From Arthrobacter alpinus (GTDB lineage Bacteria > Actinomycetota > Actinomycetes > Actinomycetales > Micrococcaceae), in assembly GCF_001294625.1 (NCBI RefSeq), contig NZ_CP012677.1:930001-994000 (forward strand): a stretch of DNA of 64,000 nucleotides. The letters are read 5' to 3'. Within the stretch, counting starts at the first letter, position 1. Every line of letters begins with the position of its first letter. Under the pieces are notes generated by a model. That model did no database searches. It was not told the origin of the DNA and worked only from the letters and a program-made list of their open reading frames with translations. The translations under genes were made by a program, and so were the position numbers. Shown here in pieces: positions 27,652 to 36,049 of this stretch.

Positions 27652-28188
27652 ATGCATCTCAACCCTTACGGAGAATATGCTGTTCTCCTTGCCGCGTCTC
27701 TGGCCAACGATTTCCCCTCCGACCGGCCTGGCATCATTGCGCGGGCCCGAGAGCTTGGCATGACCATGGATTTCACACCGGCCGACGGGGACCATGCTGG
27801 AGTTCGTCAAATTGTTGACGATTGGCTGGCGGTTGTCGACGCGAAGGACCCTCTGGAGCGGGCAACCCTGCTGAATGCGCAGATGGCCGCCGAAGCGGCC
27901 TACCCCCGAATGGTGGATCACGACGGCGAAGGCTGGCACCTGCATTACCGCGATGACAATCAAACCTTGCCGCACGCGCTACGCGCGGTCATCAGTGTTG
28001 GCACAGCACTGCACCTGACCACTCGTGGCATGGGTAGGCTTGGGCGCTGCGCCGCAGGAGACACGCCGGGGGATCCCTGTGCGGCGGTGGTCGTTGACGT
28101 CACCAGGAACGGCCGCCAGGAGTACTGCTCGGTGCGCTGCGCAAACCGTGCCGCGGTGCGACGGCACCGCGCCAGGTATTCCGGCTGA
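27652..28188 (+). CDS. CGNR zinc-finger protein
   Basis: This 178-aa protein has an N-terminal helical ABATE-like domain (LNPYGEYAVLLAASLANDFPS) and a C-terminal CGNR zinc finger: two Cys before the finger, then EYCSVRCANRAAVRRHRAR. Proteins of this type are putative DNA-binding stress regulators in actinobacteria. ATG 27652 has no ribosome binding site, but TGTAAT ends 7 bp before it, so a leaderless start is likely. Immediately downstream is a truncated GntR gene, so this gene may mark a recombination junction. Confidence 0.82.
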   Translation: MHLNPYGEYAVLLAASLANDFPSDRPGIIARARELGMTMDFTPADGDHAGVRQIVDDWLAVVDAKDPLERATLLNAQMAAEAAYPRMVDHDGEGWHLHYRDDNQTLPHALRAVISVGTALHLTTRGMGRLGRCAAGDTPGDPCAAVVVDVTRNGRQEYCSVRCANRAAVRRHRARYSG

Positions 28189-28205
28189 GCCAACCACGCA
28201 CCACG

Positions 28206-28430
28206 GTGTTGCAAGTCAACATGCACACGGTGTTGAGTGTCTACAAGCACTTGCGCGACGACGGCGTGATTGAGATGCGCCATGGCCGCGGGGCCTTTGT
28301 TCGCCAGGATGCGGGCAACGCACTGATAAGGCTCACCGAATTGGCAGAACAACTAATGGAAGATGCGCGCAAGTTGGGCATGCCCCAACCAGAGATTGTG
28401 CAACTAATCAGGGGAGTTGTAAAAGCATGA
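28206..28430 (+). pseudogene. 5'-truncated GntR-family regulator
   Basis: The 74-codon frame begins inside the winged helix: VNMHTVLSVYKHLRDDGVIEMRHGRGAFVR matches the recognition helix and wing of YtrA-type GntR proteins, but the first ~45 residues including helices 1-2 are missing. The tail LTELAEQLMEDARKLGMPQPEIVQLI is intact. It overlaps the start of the DUF1648 gene by 4 bp, the usual GntR-DUF1648 pairing. The break coincides with the end of the CGNR gene (28188), suggesting deletion or insertion. It could still be a translated HTH fragment, but DNA binding is unlikely. Confidence 0.7.
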
Positions 28431-29446
28431 GTGAAGTAAAACAAAGAACTAGCGGCGCGAGGCGGATGGTTGCCGCCATGGCAGGGGCGCTGCCGCTGGC
28501 CGTCGTCGCCGTGAGCTGGATCCTGTGGCAGGAGAAATTGCCAACTGAGCTGGCCTCGCACTGGTCCGGCACCGGTGAACCGGACGGATTCATGTCCACC
28601 GGGGCGGCACTGGCCGTCGGCTTGGTGCTGACGGGCATCCCGGCAGTCGTCGGACTCATTACAGCCTCCATGCCCACCCTGCGCCCGGCACTGTTGCGAG
28701 GCATCCTTGGATTTGCCGGCATGGCATCCGGTATGGGTGCCGCCACGTGGCTGATTTCTGCAGGCCTCACGTTGCAGGCAGGCAACGCCGGAGAAGCCGT
28801 CCTGGGCTGGTGGCTGGCCGCGCTGATGGCCTCCTTCTTATATGGTGCGGTGCCGTACATTATCGCCCCGAAGCCGGATCCAATGCGTGTATTTCGTGTC
28901 AAGGCCTACGATGGGCACGTTCCGCTCGGCGCACAGGAAACCGGAGCATGGTCGCACACCATCACCTCCAGGTTGTTGATGCTGATGCCACTGGTCCTTC
29001 TCGCGGTGGCTGCGGTGATCTACCTGCCCTCCATCATCGCTGGCGACGGTGTTGGGTCTTGGCTGGGATTTAGCGCCCTGCTCGCCAGCGTCATCGTCGT
29101 AACACTCATCGCGCACCTGCAAGTAAGCGTTGACTGGCGCGGGTTGCGGATCGTCTCCACCGTAGGCCATATCCCGCTCAAACGCATCCCCCTCGAGGAC
29201 ATCGCCGACGTTGATGTGAGAGAGCTGCGCCCCTCAGAGTGGGGCGGCTGGGGCTACCGGGTGATGCCTGGACGGTCAGCAGTCATCATGCGGGCCGGCC
29301 CCGGCCTAGTCATCAGCACAGTACAAGGCAAGGTGTTTGCCGTGACAGTGCCTGATCCTGAGGCTGCGGCAGGGCTGCTGATCGCCCTGCGGGACAGGAA
29401 GCACGACGGCGGATCTCACCCGGGCGCCACCGAACAGATCGCGTAA
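28427..29446 (+). CDS. DUF1648-type membrane protein
   Basis: This 339-aa membrane protein has an N-terminal DUF1648 module: helix, then LPTELASHWSGTGEPDGFMS, then further helices, with a later pair near residues 185-225. A soluble C-terminal domain contains the PH-like stretch VDWRGLRIVSTVGHIPLKRIPLEDIADVDV. The DUF1648 module is shared with SdpI-like immunity proteins and is often paired with GntR regulators, as here. The exact function is unknown; envelope stress or immunity is a guess from family and context. Confidence 0.78.
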   Translation: MSEVKQRTSGARRMVAAMAGALPLAVVAVSWILWQEKLPTELASHWSGTGEPDGFMSTGAALAVGLVLTGIPAVVGLITASMPTLRPALLRGILGFAGMASGMGAATWLISAGLTLQAGNAGEAVLGWWLAALMASFLYGAVPYIIAPKPDPMRVFRVKAYDGHVPLGAQETGAWSHTITSRLLMLMPLVLLAVAAVIYLPSIIAGDGVGSWLGFSALLASVIVVTLIAHLQVSVDWRGLRIVSTVGHIPLKRIPLEDIADVDVRELRPSEWGGWGYRVMPGRSAVIMRAGPGLVISTVQGKVFAVTVPDPEAAAGLLIALRDRKHDGGSHPGATEQIA

Positions 29447-29559
29447 TCCCCGGCCGCAGCCACCGTTCGTGAGCTCGCAGCAGGGCTCTCACAGCAGTAG
29501 GCCAACACCCAGGCCACGCCCCGAAACCGGGCTGGGCCCTTTGGCCCTATGGGCGATTT

Positions 29560-30589
29560 ATGGTGGATGCACAAGCGGACTTTGACAGTGGCTGAGTGGA
29601 GGTTCCCCGTGCCAAGATCTGTTGGGAGGCTGCGGGAAATCCCGCAGGTGTCCCGATCCTGTACCGTCATGGAGGGCCGGGCGGGTCCCTGGGCACGGGT
29701 GGCTATCGAACATGGCATGACAGCGAACAGTTTTGGAGCATTGGGCTGGATCAGCGTGGATGCGGCAGGAGCACACCCACCGCCCAGGATGACCTGGATC
29801 ATTTGGCGGAGAACACCACGGCGGGACTGATCCGCGACATTGAAGCCGTCAGGGAACACCTCAACATCCTCAAAATGGATCGTCACGGGCGTTTCGTGGG
29901 GAAGCGCTCTCGCCTTGGCCTACGCATTGATGCATCCGCACCGTGTGCACGGCCCTGCCCTGATGGCAGTCACCACCACCTCAAGGGAGGAGGTTGACTG
30001 GACCACCGAGGGCATGGAGCGCATCTACCCCGAAGCGTGGCACGAATTCTCCGTGGCCTCGGGCGCCATCGCCAGGGAGCGGCCAGTGGAGGCCTACGCC
30101 CGCCGGCTGGCGGCGGAGGCGTGGGACCGCTGGGAGTCCTGGCACGTCTCGCTCCTTTCCCCGGAATTGCGGGGTGAATACATCGCCGAGGAGAGGCGCC
30201 GCATGACGTTCGCCCTGCTGGTGACCCACTACTGGTCCAACGAGGGTTTTCTGAGCAACGGCCAGGAAATTCTGGGGCGGATCCACGAACTGGACCGGAT
30301 TCCCGGCCACCTCATCCATGGCCGTCGCGACGTCAGCGGACCCGCCGTCACGCCATGGAAGTTGCACCAACGGTGGTGCGGCAGCAAGCTCACCATCGTC
30401 GAGGATGAAGGGCACGCCGGTTCCCAGTCATTGCAGGCCCTGGTCGCAGCCGCGCAGGAGATCAGAGCCGGGCTCCAGGATTGTTATCTTCCCGGGCCGC
30501 TGCCTCGCCCTCGACGACAGGTTTTCCCATCGTCCCCAGAACGGTCATGGAACGGCACTACCCGCAAACAAAAAACCTATCCGCTATAG
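29560..30589 (+). pseudogene. pip: proline iminopeptidase pseudogene
   Basis: This alpha/beta hydrolase frame carries HGGPGGS, LDQRGCGRSTP, the nucleophile elbow GVSWGSALALAYALMHP, the acid in HGRRDVSGP and the His in DEGHAGS, the hallmarks of Pip-type aminopeptidases that release N-terminal proline. Two lesions are visible: an in-frame TGA at 29593 (after ATG 29560, MVDAQADFDSG) and a +1 shift in the A4 run at 29872-29875, where LNILK should continue into WIVTGVSWG. The span of 1,030 nt is 3n+1. The C-terminal ~30 codons after DCYLPGPL are not family-like. One lesion could be a sequencing error; two suggest true decay. Confidence 0.8.
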
Positions 30590-30655
30590 TGCTCCAAAAA
30601 CCGCCCAAAAGGTGCTCATTGTTGGATCTTTAGCCGCTATCGGTGGTGGTTGCCA

Positions 30656-31498
30656 TCAGCGGTGATGTGCTGTCCAACAGCCCAGAATGGTGGTGGCCAT
30701 TTCGTAGGCGAACTTGCCCGCGGTGACCTTGTCCGGGCCGACCTTTGCAGGGAGCGCTGTCGCATCAACGTGCAATGTCATGTTGTCCTTGGCAAAGACG
30801 ACGTTTCCGTCAGTGGACTGGTATCCGGGCAGGCCCAGATTGGCCAGTCCCGCTATGGGAGACGCCTTGAGTGAGCCAGCCAGTTGTGCCGCCAAGGCTG
30901 CCGCGTCGGCGTCGTTGACGGATTCAGTCACGCTCATCACAAAGTCACCACCATCGAGCGGGTAGCTGCAGGAATACTTGCTCCCATCCCACTTCTCCAT
31001 GGTCTTGGGGATGGCAGGAAGGGACAGGATCTTTTGGACGGTCTGCTTTGCCTCATCGGCACACACCATGGTGGCCGCCGCCGAAGGCGCACCTGCCTGC
31101 ACCGTCAAGACACCATGCATGCTGCCTGTGCCGCTGTGGAACGGATAGCTCCCGGTCTCCTTGGGTGCTGGAAAGGTTGCCGTGCCACCGGCGGAAACGC
31201 TGACCATGAAACTCGTAGAATCATCTGAGGTAACTGTCACGGCAGTGGCGTCCATGTTCATGACCGTCACTGTGGTACCTGCCACCAAGGGCTTGGGGTC
31301 AATGAATTTTCCGTCCTGGATATGAATCATCGACTCCATGGAACCGGCTCCGTGCATGTCCATCCCTGACGCCATCGAACTTGCAGAAGGGTCTGATCCT
31401 GCAGTGGGGGACCGTGCCAGATCTCCCATGCCACACCCTGACAGGGCGAGCACGACAGCAACTATCAGGGCTCCGGCAAGGCTGAAATTCTTGTTCAT
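30656..31498 (-). CDS. cupredoxin-like lipoprotein
   Basis: This 280-aa secreted lipoprotein has a lipobox LALSGC (Cys22), a Met/His-rich stretch GMDMHGAGSMESM and a cupredoxin-like domain (IHIQDGKFIDPKPLVAGTTV, then TGSYPFHSGTGSMHGVLTV). The His and Met residues in the last segment could be copper ligands of a type 1 site, although the classical Cys is not visible. A second domain of unknown fold starts near residue 148. It probably works at the outer face of the membrane in copper binding or electron transfer. The neighbouring minus-strand genes encode a sortase and a CHRD protein. Confidence 0.75.
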   Translation of the reverse strand: MNKNFSLAGALIVAVVLALSGCGMGDLARSPTAGSDPSASSMASGMDMHGAGSMESMIHIQDGKFIDPKPLVAGTTVTVMNMDATAVTVTSDDSTSFMVSVSAGGTATFPAPKETGSYPFHSGTGSMHGVLTVQAGAPSAAATMVCADEAKQTVQKILSLPAIPKTMEKWDGSKYSCSYPLDGGDFVMSVTESVNDADAAALAAQLAGSLKASPIAGLANLGLPGYQSTDGNVVFAKDNMTLHVDATALPAKVGPDKVTAGKFAYEMATTILGCWTAHHR

Positions 31499-31548
31499 GA
31501 TGGTCCAATCCAGATTCTTAGAACCTTATTGCGCCGTCGCTTGGACGG

Positions 31549-32274
31549 CTAACCGGTGTGGCTGGACAGAAGGTGTCCGTAGACCACTGTGTTTTCGGTG
31601 AATTCCCCTGTGCTCGGCTCATAGCCGCCGCAGGTGATAAGCCGGATCTCGGCTCGATTGGTATTGCCATAGACAGCCAATGTGGGAAAGGCGTCCTTTC
31701 TGAATACCTCACTTCGGTCCACGGCAAAGACGGCCACCGTCCCATCCGCCCTGGTCACGGAGAACTGTTCGCCCTCCTTGAGCTCATGGAGCCGGTAAAA
31801 TACGCCTTCGGCAATGGTGGTGGTGTTCACATGCCCCAAAATGACCGAGGGGCCCAACTCACCGGGGGTGGGCGAAAACTTGTACCAGCCGGCGGGGGAG
31901 CCGGCTTCGCCCGGCGGAACCTCGGCCTCTCCCTTGGCATCCTTGGCCAGGGTGATCAAGGTGGTGGTGACACCAATGTCCGGGATGGACAATGTCACGG
32001 GCGCCGAGGCCGGCAGGATCTCTCCTTCAATCTGCGGCTCGGCTACCTTGCCCACCGGTGCGGGGGTCGAGGGAATGGCCGACGGCGGGACTTGCGTTGG
32101 TGGGGACGTCGCGGCAGGCACGCTGCCCGCTGACTGTGCTGCCGGCGTCGTGCTTTCAGAACTGGGGGCGGTTGCCGACCCGCATCCGGCAACACCAAAG
32201 GTGAGGGATGTCAGGAGCACCGCCGCCGCCGCGGACGCCGTGAGGCGCCCGCGACGGCTGCTGGTGGTTACCAT
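31549..32274 (-). CDS. class F sortase
   Basis: This 241-aa protein has an N-terminal hydrophobic segment with a lipobox-like LTFGVAGC, a Pro/Ser/Ala-rich linker (residues ~35-85) and a sortase domain with the catalytic His148 (ILGHVN) and Cys215 (RLITCGG). Class F sortases are actinobacterial transpeptidases or transpeptidase-like proteins with poorly known substrates. The gene lies 15 bp after the CHRD gene stop, so that secreted protein is a candidate partner, but no LPxTG motif is seen in it. Confidence 0.88.
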   Translation of the reverse strand: MVTTSSRRGRLTASAAAAVLLTSLTFGVAGCGSATAPSSESTTPAAQSAGSVPAATSPPTQVPPSAIPSTPAPVGKVAEPQIEGEILPASAPVTLSIPDIGVTTTLITLAKDAKGEAEVPPGEAGSPAGWYKFSPTPGELGPSVILGHVNTTTIAEGVFYRLHELKEGEQFSVTRADGTVAVFAVDRSEVFRKDAFPTLAVYGNTNRAEIRLITCGGYEPSTGEFTENTVVYGHLLSSHTG

Positions 32275-32289
32275 GGGAATGGACCGCCG

Positions 32290-33087
32290 TTACTTTGCTG
32301 CGAGCGTCTTTTTGCGGTTCATGGCCAACGCAGCACCCGCGGCCAGCACCAAAGCGCCACCGCCGGCAAACCAGGCAACCTCAGGTGACGTTGACGCGTT
32401 GGCCGGTGCTGCCTGTGTCGTCACGCCCGTGCCCGGAGCGCCGCCAGGCATGGCCGCCATCTGGGAAAGGGCCAAGGTCCCGCACAAGGCCGGCGACGTG
32501 GCAGCCAAGGGCAGGGTCGGAACCAGATCGCTCTTGGCGGCCTGCCCCGCAGCGGACAAGGTGGCCGGATCCAAACCGTGGACCACAACTACGCCGGTGC
32601 CAGCCTTCAACGCCGTGACGGTCGCGGCGTTCATGGTGAAAGTCCGCTCATACTTGTAGCTGGCCCCCATGCCACCAACGGCTAGGTCCAAGGCGGCCTT
32701 GTCGCTCGTGTCACCGCTGGTGGAAAGGGTGGTGCCGATCTTGCCGTACGACGGTCCGCCCTCGGTGGTGCTGATAACACCGTCGCCGTTGGTGTCAGCT
32801 GAGGGGCCCGGGCAAACGCCTGCACCCTCGATGTGAATGTGCTGCACGTGCGGGTAGGGGGCGCCGTCAAAGGTGGCCGCCAAGCCGCTGACGTTCTCGG
32901 TCACCGTGGCCTGGTCGCCCGTGAGGGTGATCCACACCGACCCTGTTGCATTGCTGCCGTTGATGGCTCCGAGATTGGCTTCGTAGGTGGTGGTGTCTCC
33001 ATCGGCGGCCATTGCGGCCCCTCCGGACATGGACAAAGCAGCCAGTGCGAGCACTGGTGCGATCAGTAGTGCAGACTTCTTGTTCAT
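32290..33087 (-). CDS. secreted CHRD-domain protein with C-terminal anchor
   Basis: This 265-aa protein has a signal peptide (MNKKSALLIAPVLALAAL, cleavage near AMAA), a CHRD-type domain with EANLGAINGSNATGSVWI and ATVTENVSGL, and a calcium-binding-like loop ADTNGDGVIST. It ends with a hydrophobic segment (VAWFAGGGALVLAAGAALAM) and a basic tail, so it is probably membrane- or wall-anchored. An in-frame extension to 33228 is rejected in favour of ATG 33087, which follows AGGAGG. CHRD proteins have no firm catalytic role. It is the first gene of a likely CHRD-sortase-cupredoxin unit. Confidence 0.82.
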   Translation of the reverse strand: MNKKSALLIAPVLALAALSMSGGAAMAADGDTTTYEANLGAINGSNATGSVWITLTGDQATVTENVSGLAATFDGAPYPHVQHIHIEGAGVCPGPSADTNGDGVISTTEGGPSYGKIGTTLSTSGDTSDKAALDLAVGGMGASYKYERTFTMNAATVTALKAGTGVVVVHGLDPATLSAAGQAAKSDLVPTLPLAATSPALCGTLALSQMAAMPGGAPGTGVTTQAAPANASTSPEVAWFAGGGALVLAAGAALAMNRKKTLAAK

Positions 33088-33503
33088 TGGATTCCTCCTC
33101 ATAGAATGTGGGCGGTCCATCGTTGGGCACGTCCAGTATGTGATTCGGAACACTGTGGGGTTCGGATTGGAACGAGTTTTTAGATCTCTTTTGTGGGGTG
33201 GGAATTTCCGCGCGTCTTGCAATTGCAAGGCGCGGTCGGATCACAGGCCCGGCAGGTGTGTACAGCCTTCGGGGCATGGCAATCTATACCGTTCCTCGCT
33301 AGAGTCGAAAGTGGTGGACATGGTAGCCATCAGTCCCCGGAAAAATTGAATACGCATGTCGGTTGTGGCATTGCACTTACGTGTCATCACCTGGAAATTC
33401 CATTGCAAGCTTCGCTCTGCCCTGAGCATGGAACACGATTCCCTTGAAATGCTCGGGGATATGGAAAAAATTGCGATGCGCAGCGATCTCAAGGAATTGT
33501 TTC
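33088..33503. other. ~415-bp region without a convincing gene
   Basis: This divergent spacer separates the CHRD gene from the small gene at 33504. It contains a palindrome at 33211-33234 and AT-rich stretches, but no ORF with protein-like composition. The 82-aa frame at 33356-33604 overlaps the next gene and looks spurious. Confidence 0.6.
33211..33234. promoter_or_regulatory. palindromic operator-like site
   Basis: CTTGCAATTGCAAG (33216-33229) is a perfect 14-bp palindrome extended on both sides by CGCG with one mismatched pair. It lies about 125 bp upstream of the CHRD start and could bind a dimeric regulator of the CHRD-sortase-cupredoxin unit. Confidence 0.45.
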
Positions 33504-33782
33504 GTGGACACGACTGCTTCGCCCGCCGCCAAAGGTATGGCCAAGGAGTTCAAGTTCTCGACCGGCGAGACTGGCCGTTCACCGGGAGCGATGGGCATCG
33601 TTAAACTTCGGAGCCAAAATTTGGCGCAGGAAAGAGCTGCCATTGAGAAGATCAAAGCATCCGCTGACTCGATCACCCACGCGGATGCGGAAACCCAGGA
33701 CGACGCACCAGCCCAAGACAATACGGCTGCGCGCGAGCCCGAGTTTGATGTGCCACCCTATCTGACGCCCACCTCTATTTAG
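33504..33782 (+). CDS. small hydrophilic protein of unknown function
   Basis: This 92-aa protein begins at GTG 33504 (VDTTASPAAKGMAKEFKFS) behind AAGGA. It is rich in Ala, Asp and Gln, with a helical stretch SQNLAQERAAIEKIKASADS and an acidic tail ending DVPPYLTPTSI. No family is recognised. It lies 50 bp before a DUF2945 gene and may be co-transcribed with it. Confidence 0.6.
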   Translation: MDTTASPAAKGMAKEFKFSTGETGRSPGAMGIVKLRSQNLAQERAAIEKIKASADSITHADAETQDDAPAQDNTAAREPEFDVPPYLTPTSI

Positions 33783-33831
33783 TCCTACACCCACAAACAA
33801 GCACCCACAAACAGACAAGAAAGTGGACACC

Positions 33832-34041
33832 ATGGCCAATACATTTTCCGTTGGGGATCATGTGCAATGGAATTCCGAGGCTGGAATGGTGAAGGGGAAG
33901 ATCACTAAGGTGCACACCAGTGACTTTCAGTTCAAAGGACACACCCGGCACTGCAGCAAGGATGAACCGCAGTACGAAATCAAAAGCGACAAAACTGACC
34001 ACGTCGCCATGCACAAGGGATCAGCTCTCCACAAGCTCTGA
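33832..34041 (+). CDS. DUF2945 (HVA1-like) small protein
   Basis: This 69-aa protein starts MANTFSVGDHVQWNSEAG and continues VKGKITKVHTSDFQFKGHTRHCSKDEPQYEIKS, matching the SH3-like DUF2945/HVA1 family. The family is small, cytoplasmic and often stress-associated, with no established activity. GTG 33823 is an alternative start adding three residues, but ATG 33832 follows AAGAAAG and is preferred. Confidence 0.8.
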   Translation: MANTFSVGDHVQWNSEAGMVKGKITKVHTSDFQFKGHTRHCSKDEPQYEIKSDKTDHVAMHKGSALHKL

Positions 34042-34227
34042 TGCCCAGTCACGAGTCGCCCTGCACCGCCTTGGTCTCTTAGTGGCCGCAAACAGCAAGG
34101 GTAAGAACGTGTAACAAAAACAGAATCCCAGTCTGAAGGACCCGGTAGCGGGTGCCCATGTGTTTGAGCGTTGCGGCCGTGGCATTCGCGGGCTTGATGG
34201 CGGTGCTGGCCGCTGCCGTCGAGGAGA
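34042..34227. other. short intergenic stretch without a recognisable gene
   Basis: No family-like ORF, terminator or repeat was seen. A minus-strand 73-aa frame covering 34079-34300 overlaps the MBL gene and is not convincing. Confidence 0.5.
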
Positions 34228-34878
34228 TCAAGGACGGGTTCGAGGTTTTTGGCTCATCCGGTGACGCGCGGTGACGTTGCCGTGGCCGGGACAGATCCAC
34301 CCCACATCCAAGGACTCCAAGACCAAAGTTGAGGCTAGAGCCGCAACTTTGTCAGTGATCAGCAGCCGCGGGAACTGTTTGAGCGTGCCATCCTTTCGCA
34401 CCCTGACGGCGTCTCCGCAGAAGACGGAGTCAGCCCACCTAAACGCGTAATGCCCGGGGGTGTGCCCTGGTGTCCCAAGGGCCGTGATATCTGCCGGGAA
34501 GCCGGGCGACTCACCCAGGAAGTGAACAGTGTCCGGCAGCTTGGGCCGGCCGATCGAGGACGTAATGCTTCGCGAGAACGTGCCGGCTGGCTGGCGCCCA
34601 GCCAGGATGTCGGCGTCGGCCCGTCCGATCCACAGCTGCGCCCCAGTCTCCTCGGCCAGGGCAAGGGCGGCACCTGCGTGATCGAGGTCGTAGTGGGTGA
34701 GCAGGATGTGGTGCACCGACTCCAAAATGCCTGCCGCAGTCAGCTCGGCAATGACCGACTGTGCCCCGGCTTTCATACCAGGATCGACCACGGCATATCC
34801 GTCGCGGAGCGGCAGCACATAGCCGTTGGCTCCGCGTGAATGTTCCAAGGCGAAAGCGCCGTTGGGTAGTTTCTTCAT
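34228..34878 (-). CDS. metallo-beta-lactamase-fold hydrolase
   Basis: This 216-aa protein has the MBL metal motif THYDLDHAG (HxDxDH), a later TPGHTPGHYAF, a CGDAV acid ligand and a final CPGH. The enzyme probably hydrolyses a thioester, lactone or related bond, but the substrate is unknown. ATG 34878 starts MKKLPNGAFALEH. It lies 51 bp after the quinone oxidoreductase gene on the same strand, with a GGTGGTCGAGC-type repeat between them. Confidence 0.85.
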   Translation of the reverse strand: MKKLPNGAFALEHSRGANGYVLPLRDGYAVVDPGMKAGAQSVIAELTAAGILESVHHILLTHYDLDHAGAALALAEETGAQLWIGRADADILAGRQPAGTFSRSITSSIGRPKLPDTVHFLGESPGFPADITALGTPGHTPGHYAFRWADSVFCGDAVRVRKDGTLKQFPRLLITDKVAALASTLVLESLDVGWICPGHGNVTARHRMSQKPRTRP

Positions 34879-34888
34879 GATGACTCCT

Positions 34889-34925
34889 CAAGGGGCTCGA
34901 CCACCGATCTGACAGGCTCGACCAC
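34889..34925. repeat. GGTGGTCGAGC-type palindromic repeat
   Basis: Two copies of GGCTCGACCACC lie about 24 bp apart, separated by GATCTGACA, between the MBL and quinone oxidoreductase genes. This is the same short motif as at 27258 and 38272. Confidence 0.6.
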
Positions 34926-34929
34926 CAGG

Positions 34930-35904
34930 TTAGGGCAGCAAAATGACCTTTCCGGTGGTGGCCCGTGACTGCAGCGCCGTGTGCGCGGCTCCTGCGTCAG
35001 CCAGTGGGAACGTGGCGCCGATTCTGGCTGTCAGGTGGCCGGTGGCAGCGGCCTGGAACACCTCAGTTGCGCGCCACGTCCGTTCCTGTGGGTTGAGCAG
35101 GTAGTCGCCGAGCTTGGGCCGGGTGACGAACAAGGATCCGCCGGCGTTCAGGCGCTGCAAATCAAGAGGTGGCACCTGGCCGGAAGCACCACCAAAAAGC
35201 ACCAAAGTGCCGCGGGTGCGCAAGGACGCAAGGGAACCGTCGAAGGTGGCTTTCCCAACGCCGTCGTACACCACATCCACGCCGTCGCCGTCGGTGATTT
35301 CACGCACCGCATCGGCGAAACCGTCGTAGCGCAGTACCTCGTCAGCGCCTGCCACGCGCGAGAGCTCCTCTTTCTCGTCCGTGGAAACGGTGGTGATGAC
35401 CCGGGCTTCGCGCTCCTTGAGCATCTGGGTCAGCAGCAGACCCACCCCGCCGGCGCCGGCGTGCAGCAGCACGGTTTGGCCGGGCTCCACATGGTACGCC
35501 GAATTCAACAGGTAGTGAGCCGTCATGCCCTGCAGCGGTAGTGCGGCGGCAATATCCAGTGGTACCGCCGACGGCACATGCAGTGCCACGGCCGCCGGCA
35601 CAATGGCGTATTCGGCGTAGCAGCCGTGCCCCTCGGCCGTGGCAACTCGATCGCCTACGGCAAAGCCGGACACCCCGACGCCCACTGCTTCCACTGTTCC
35701 GGCCGCCTCAGCCCCCGGGGTGAAAGGGAAGGGAACCTTGTAGGTGCCGTCGCGCTGGTACGTTTCGATGAAATTCACACCAATGGCGGCCACATGGATA
35801 AGGAGTTCGCCGGGCCCCGCGACGGGGATGGGCAACTCCGCAATCCTGAGCACATTCGGACCGCCAGGGGCGTCGGCGACGATGGCACGGCACTGCTCAG
35901 ACAT
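34930..35904 (-). CDS. NADPH:quinone oxidoreductase, zinc-independent MDR family
   Basis: This 324-aa medium-chain dehydrogenase/reductase begins MSEQCRAIVADAPGGPNVL (ATG 35904, behind GTGGAGAAAACC). It contains IGVNFIETYQRDGTY, the quinone oxidoreductase signature, and a Rossmann fold with LLHAGAGGVGLLLTQML. The catalytic zinc ligands of alcohol dehydrogenases are absent. It probably reduces quinones or other carbonyls with NADPH. An upstream frame extends to 35949 but lacks support. Confidence 0.9.
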   Translation of the reverse strand: MSEQCRAIVADAPGGPNVLRIAELPIPVAGPGELLIHVAAIGVNFIETYQRDGTYKVPFPFTPGAEAAGTVEAVGVGVSGFAVGDRVATAEGHGCYAEYAIVPAAVALHVPSAVPLDIAAALPLQGMTAHYLLNSAYHVEPGQTVLLHAGAGGVGLLLTQMLKEREARVITTVSTDEKEELSRVAGADEVLRYDGFADAVREITDGDGVDVVYDGVGKATFDGSLASLRTRGTLVLFGGASGQVPPLDLQRLNAGGSLFVTRPKLGDYLLNPQERTWRATEVFQAAATGHLTARIGATFPLADAGAAHTALQSRATTGKVILLP

Positions 35905-36023
35905 GGTTTTCTCCACTTCGTAGGGGTGCAATCCTTGGGGCAGCTTCACCTGCCCCTTCCTCCATCATAGGATGGCCGGAAAGCGGCTCGAGTGACATTG
36001 GGTGGATAAATATCGGTAACCAT

Positions 36024-36048
36024 GAATAATTGTGCTGTATAATCATTC
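36024..36048. promoter_or_regulatory. argC promoter with ARG-box-like palindrome
   Basis: TATAAT at 36038-36043 ends 6 bp before the argC ATG, so the transcript would be leaderless. It is enclosed in an imperfect 25-bp palindrome (GAATAATT at the left, AATCATTC at the right), consistent with an ArgR operator. The upstream -35 is weak (GGTAAC). Confidence 0.65.
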
Positions 36049-36049
36049 T

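Noticed and set aside
34079..34300. 73-aa minus-strand frame after the MBL gene
   Set aside because: It overlaps the MBL gene's 3' end and has no ribosome binding site or recognisable motif.
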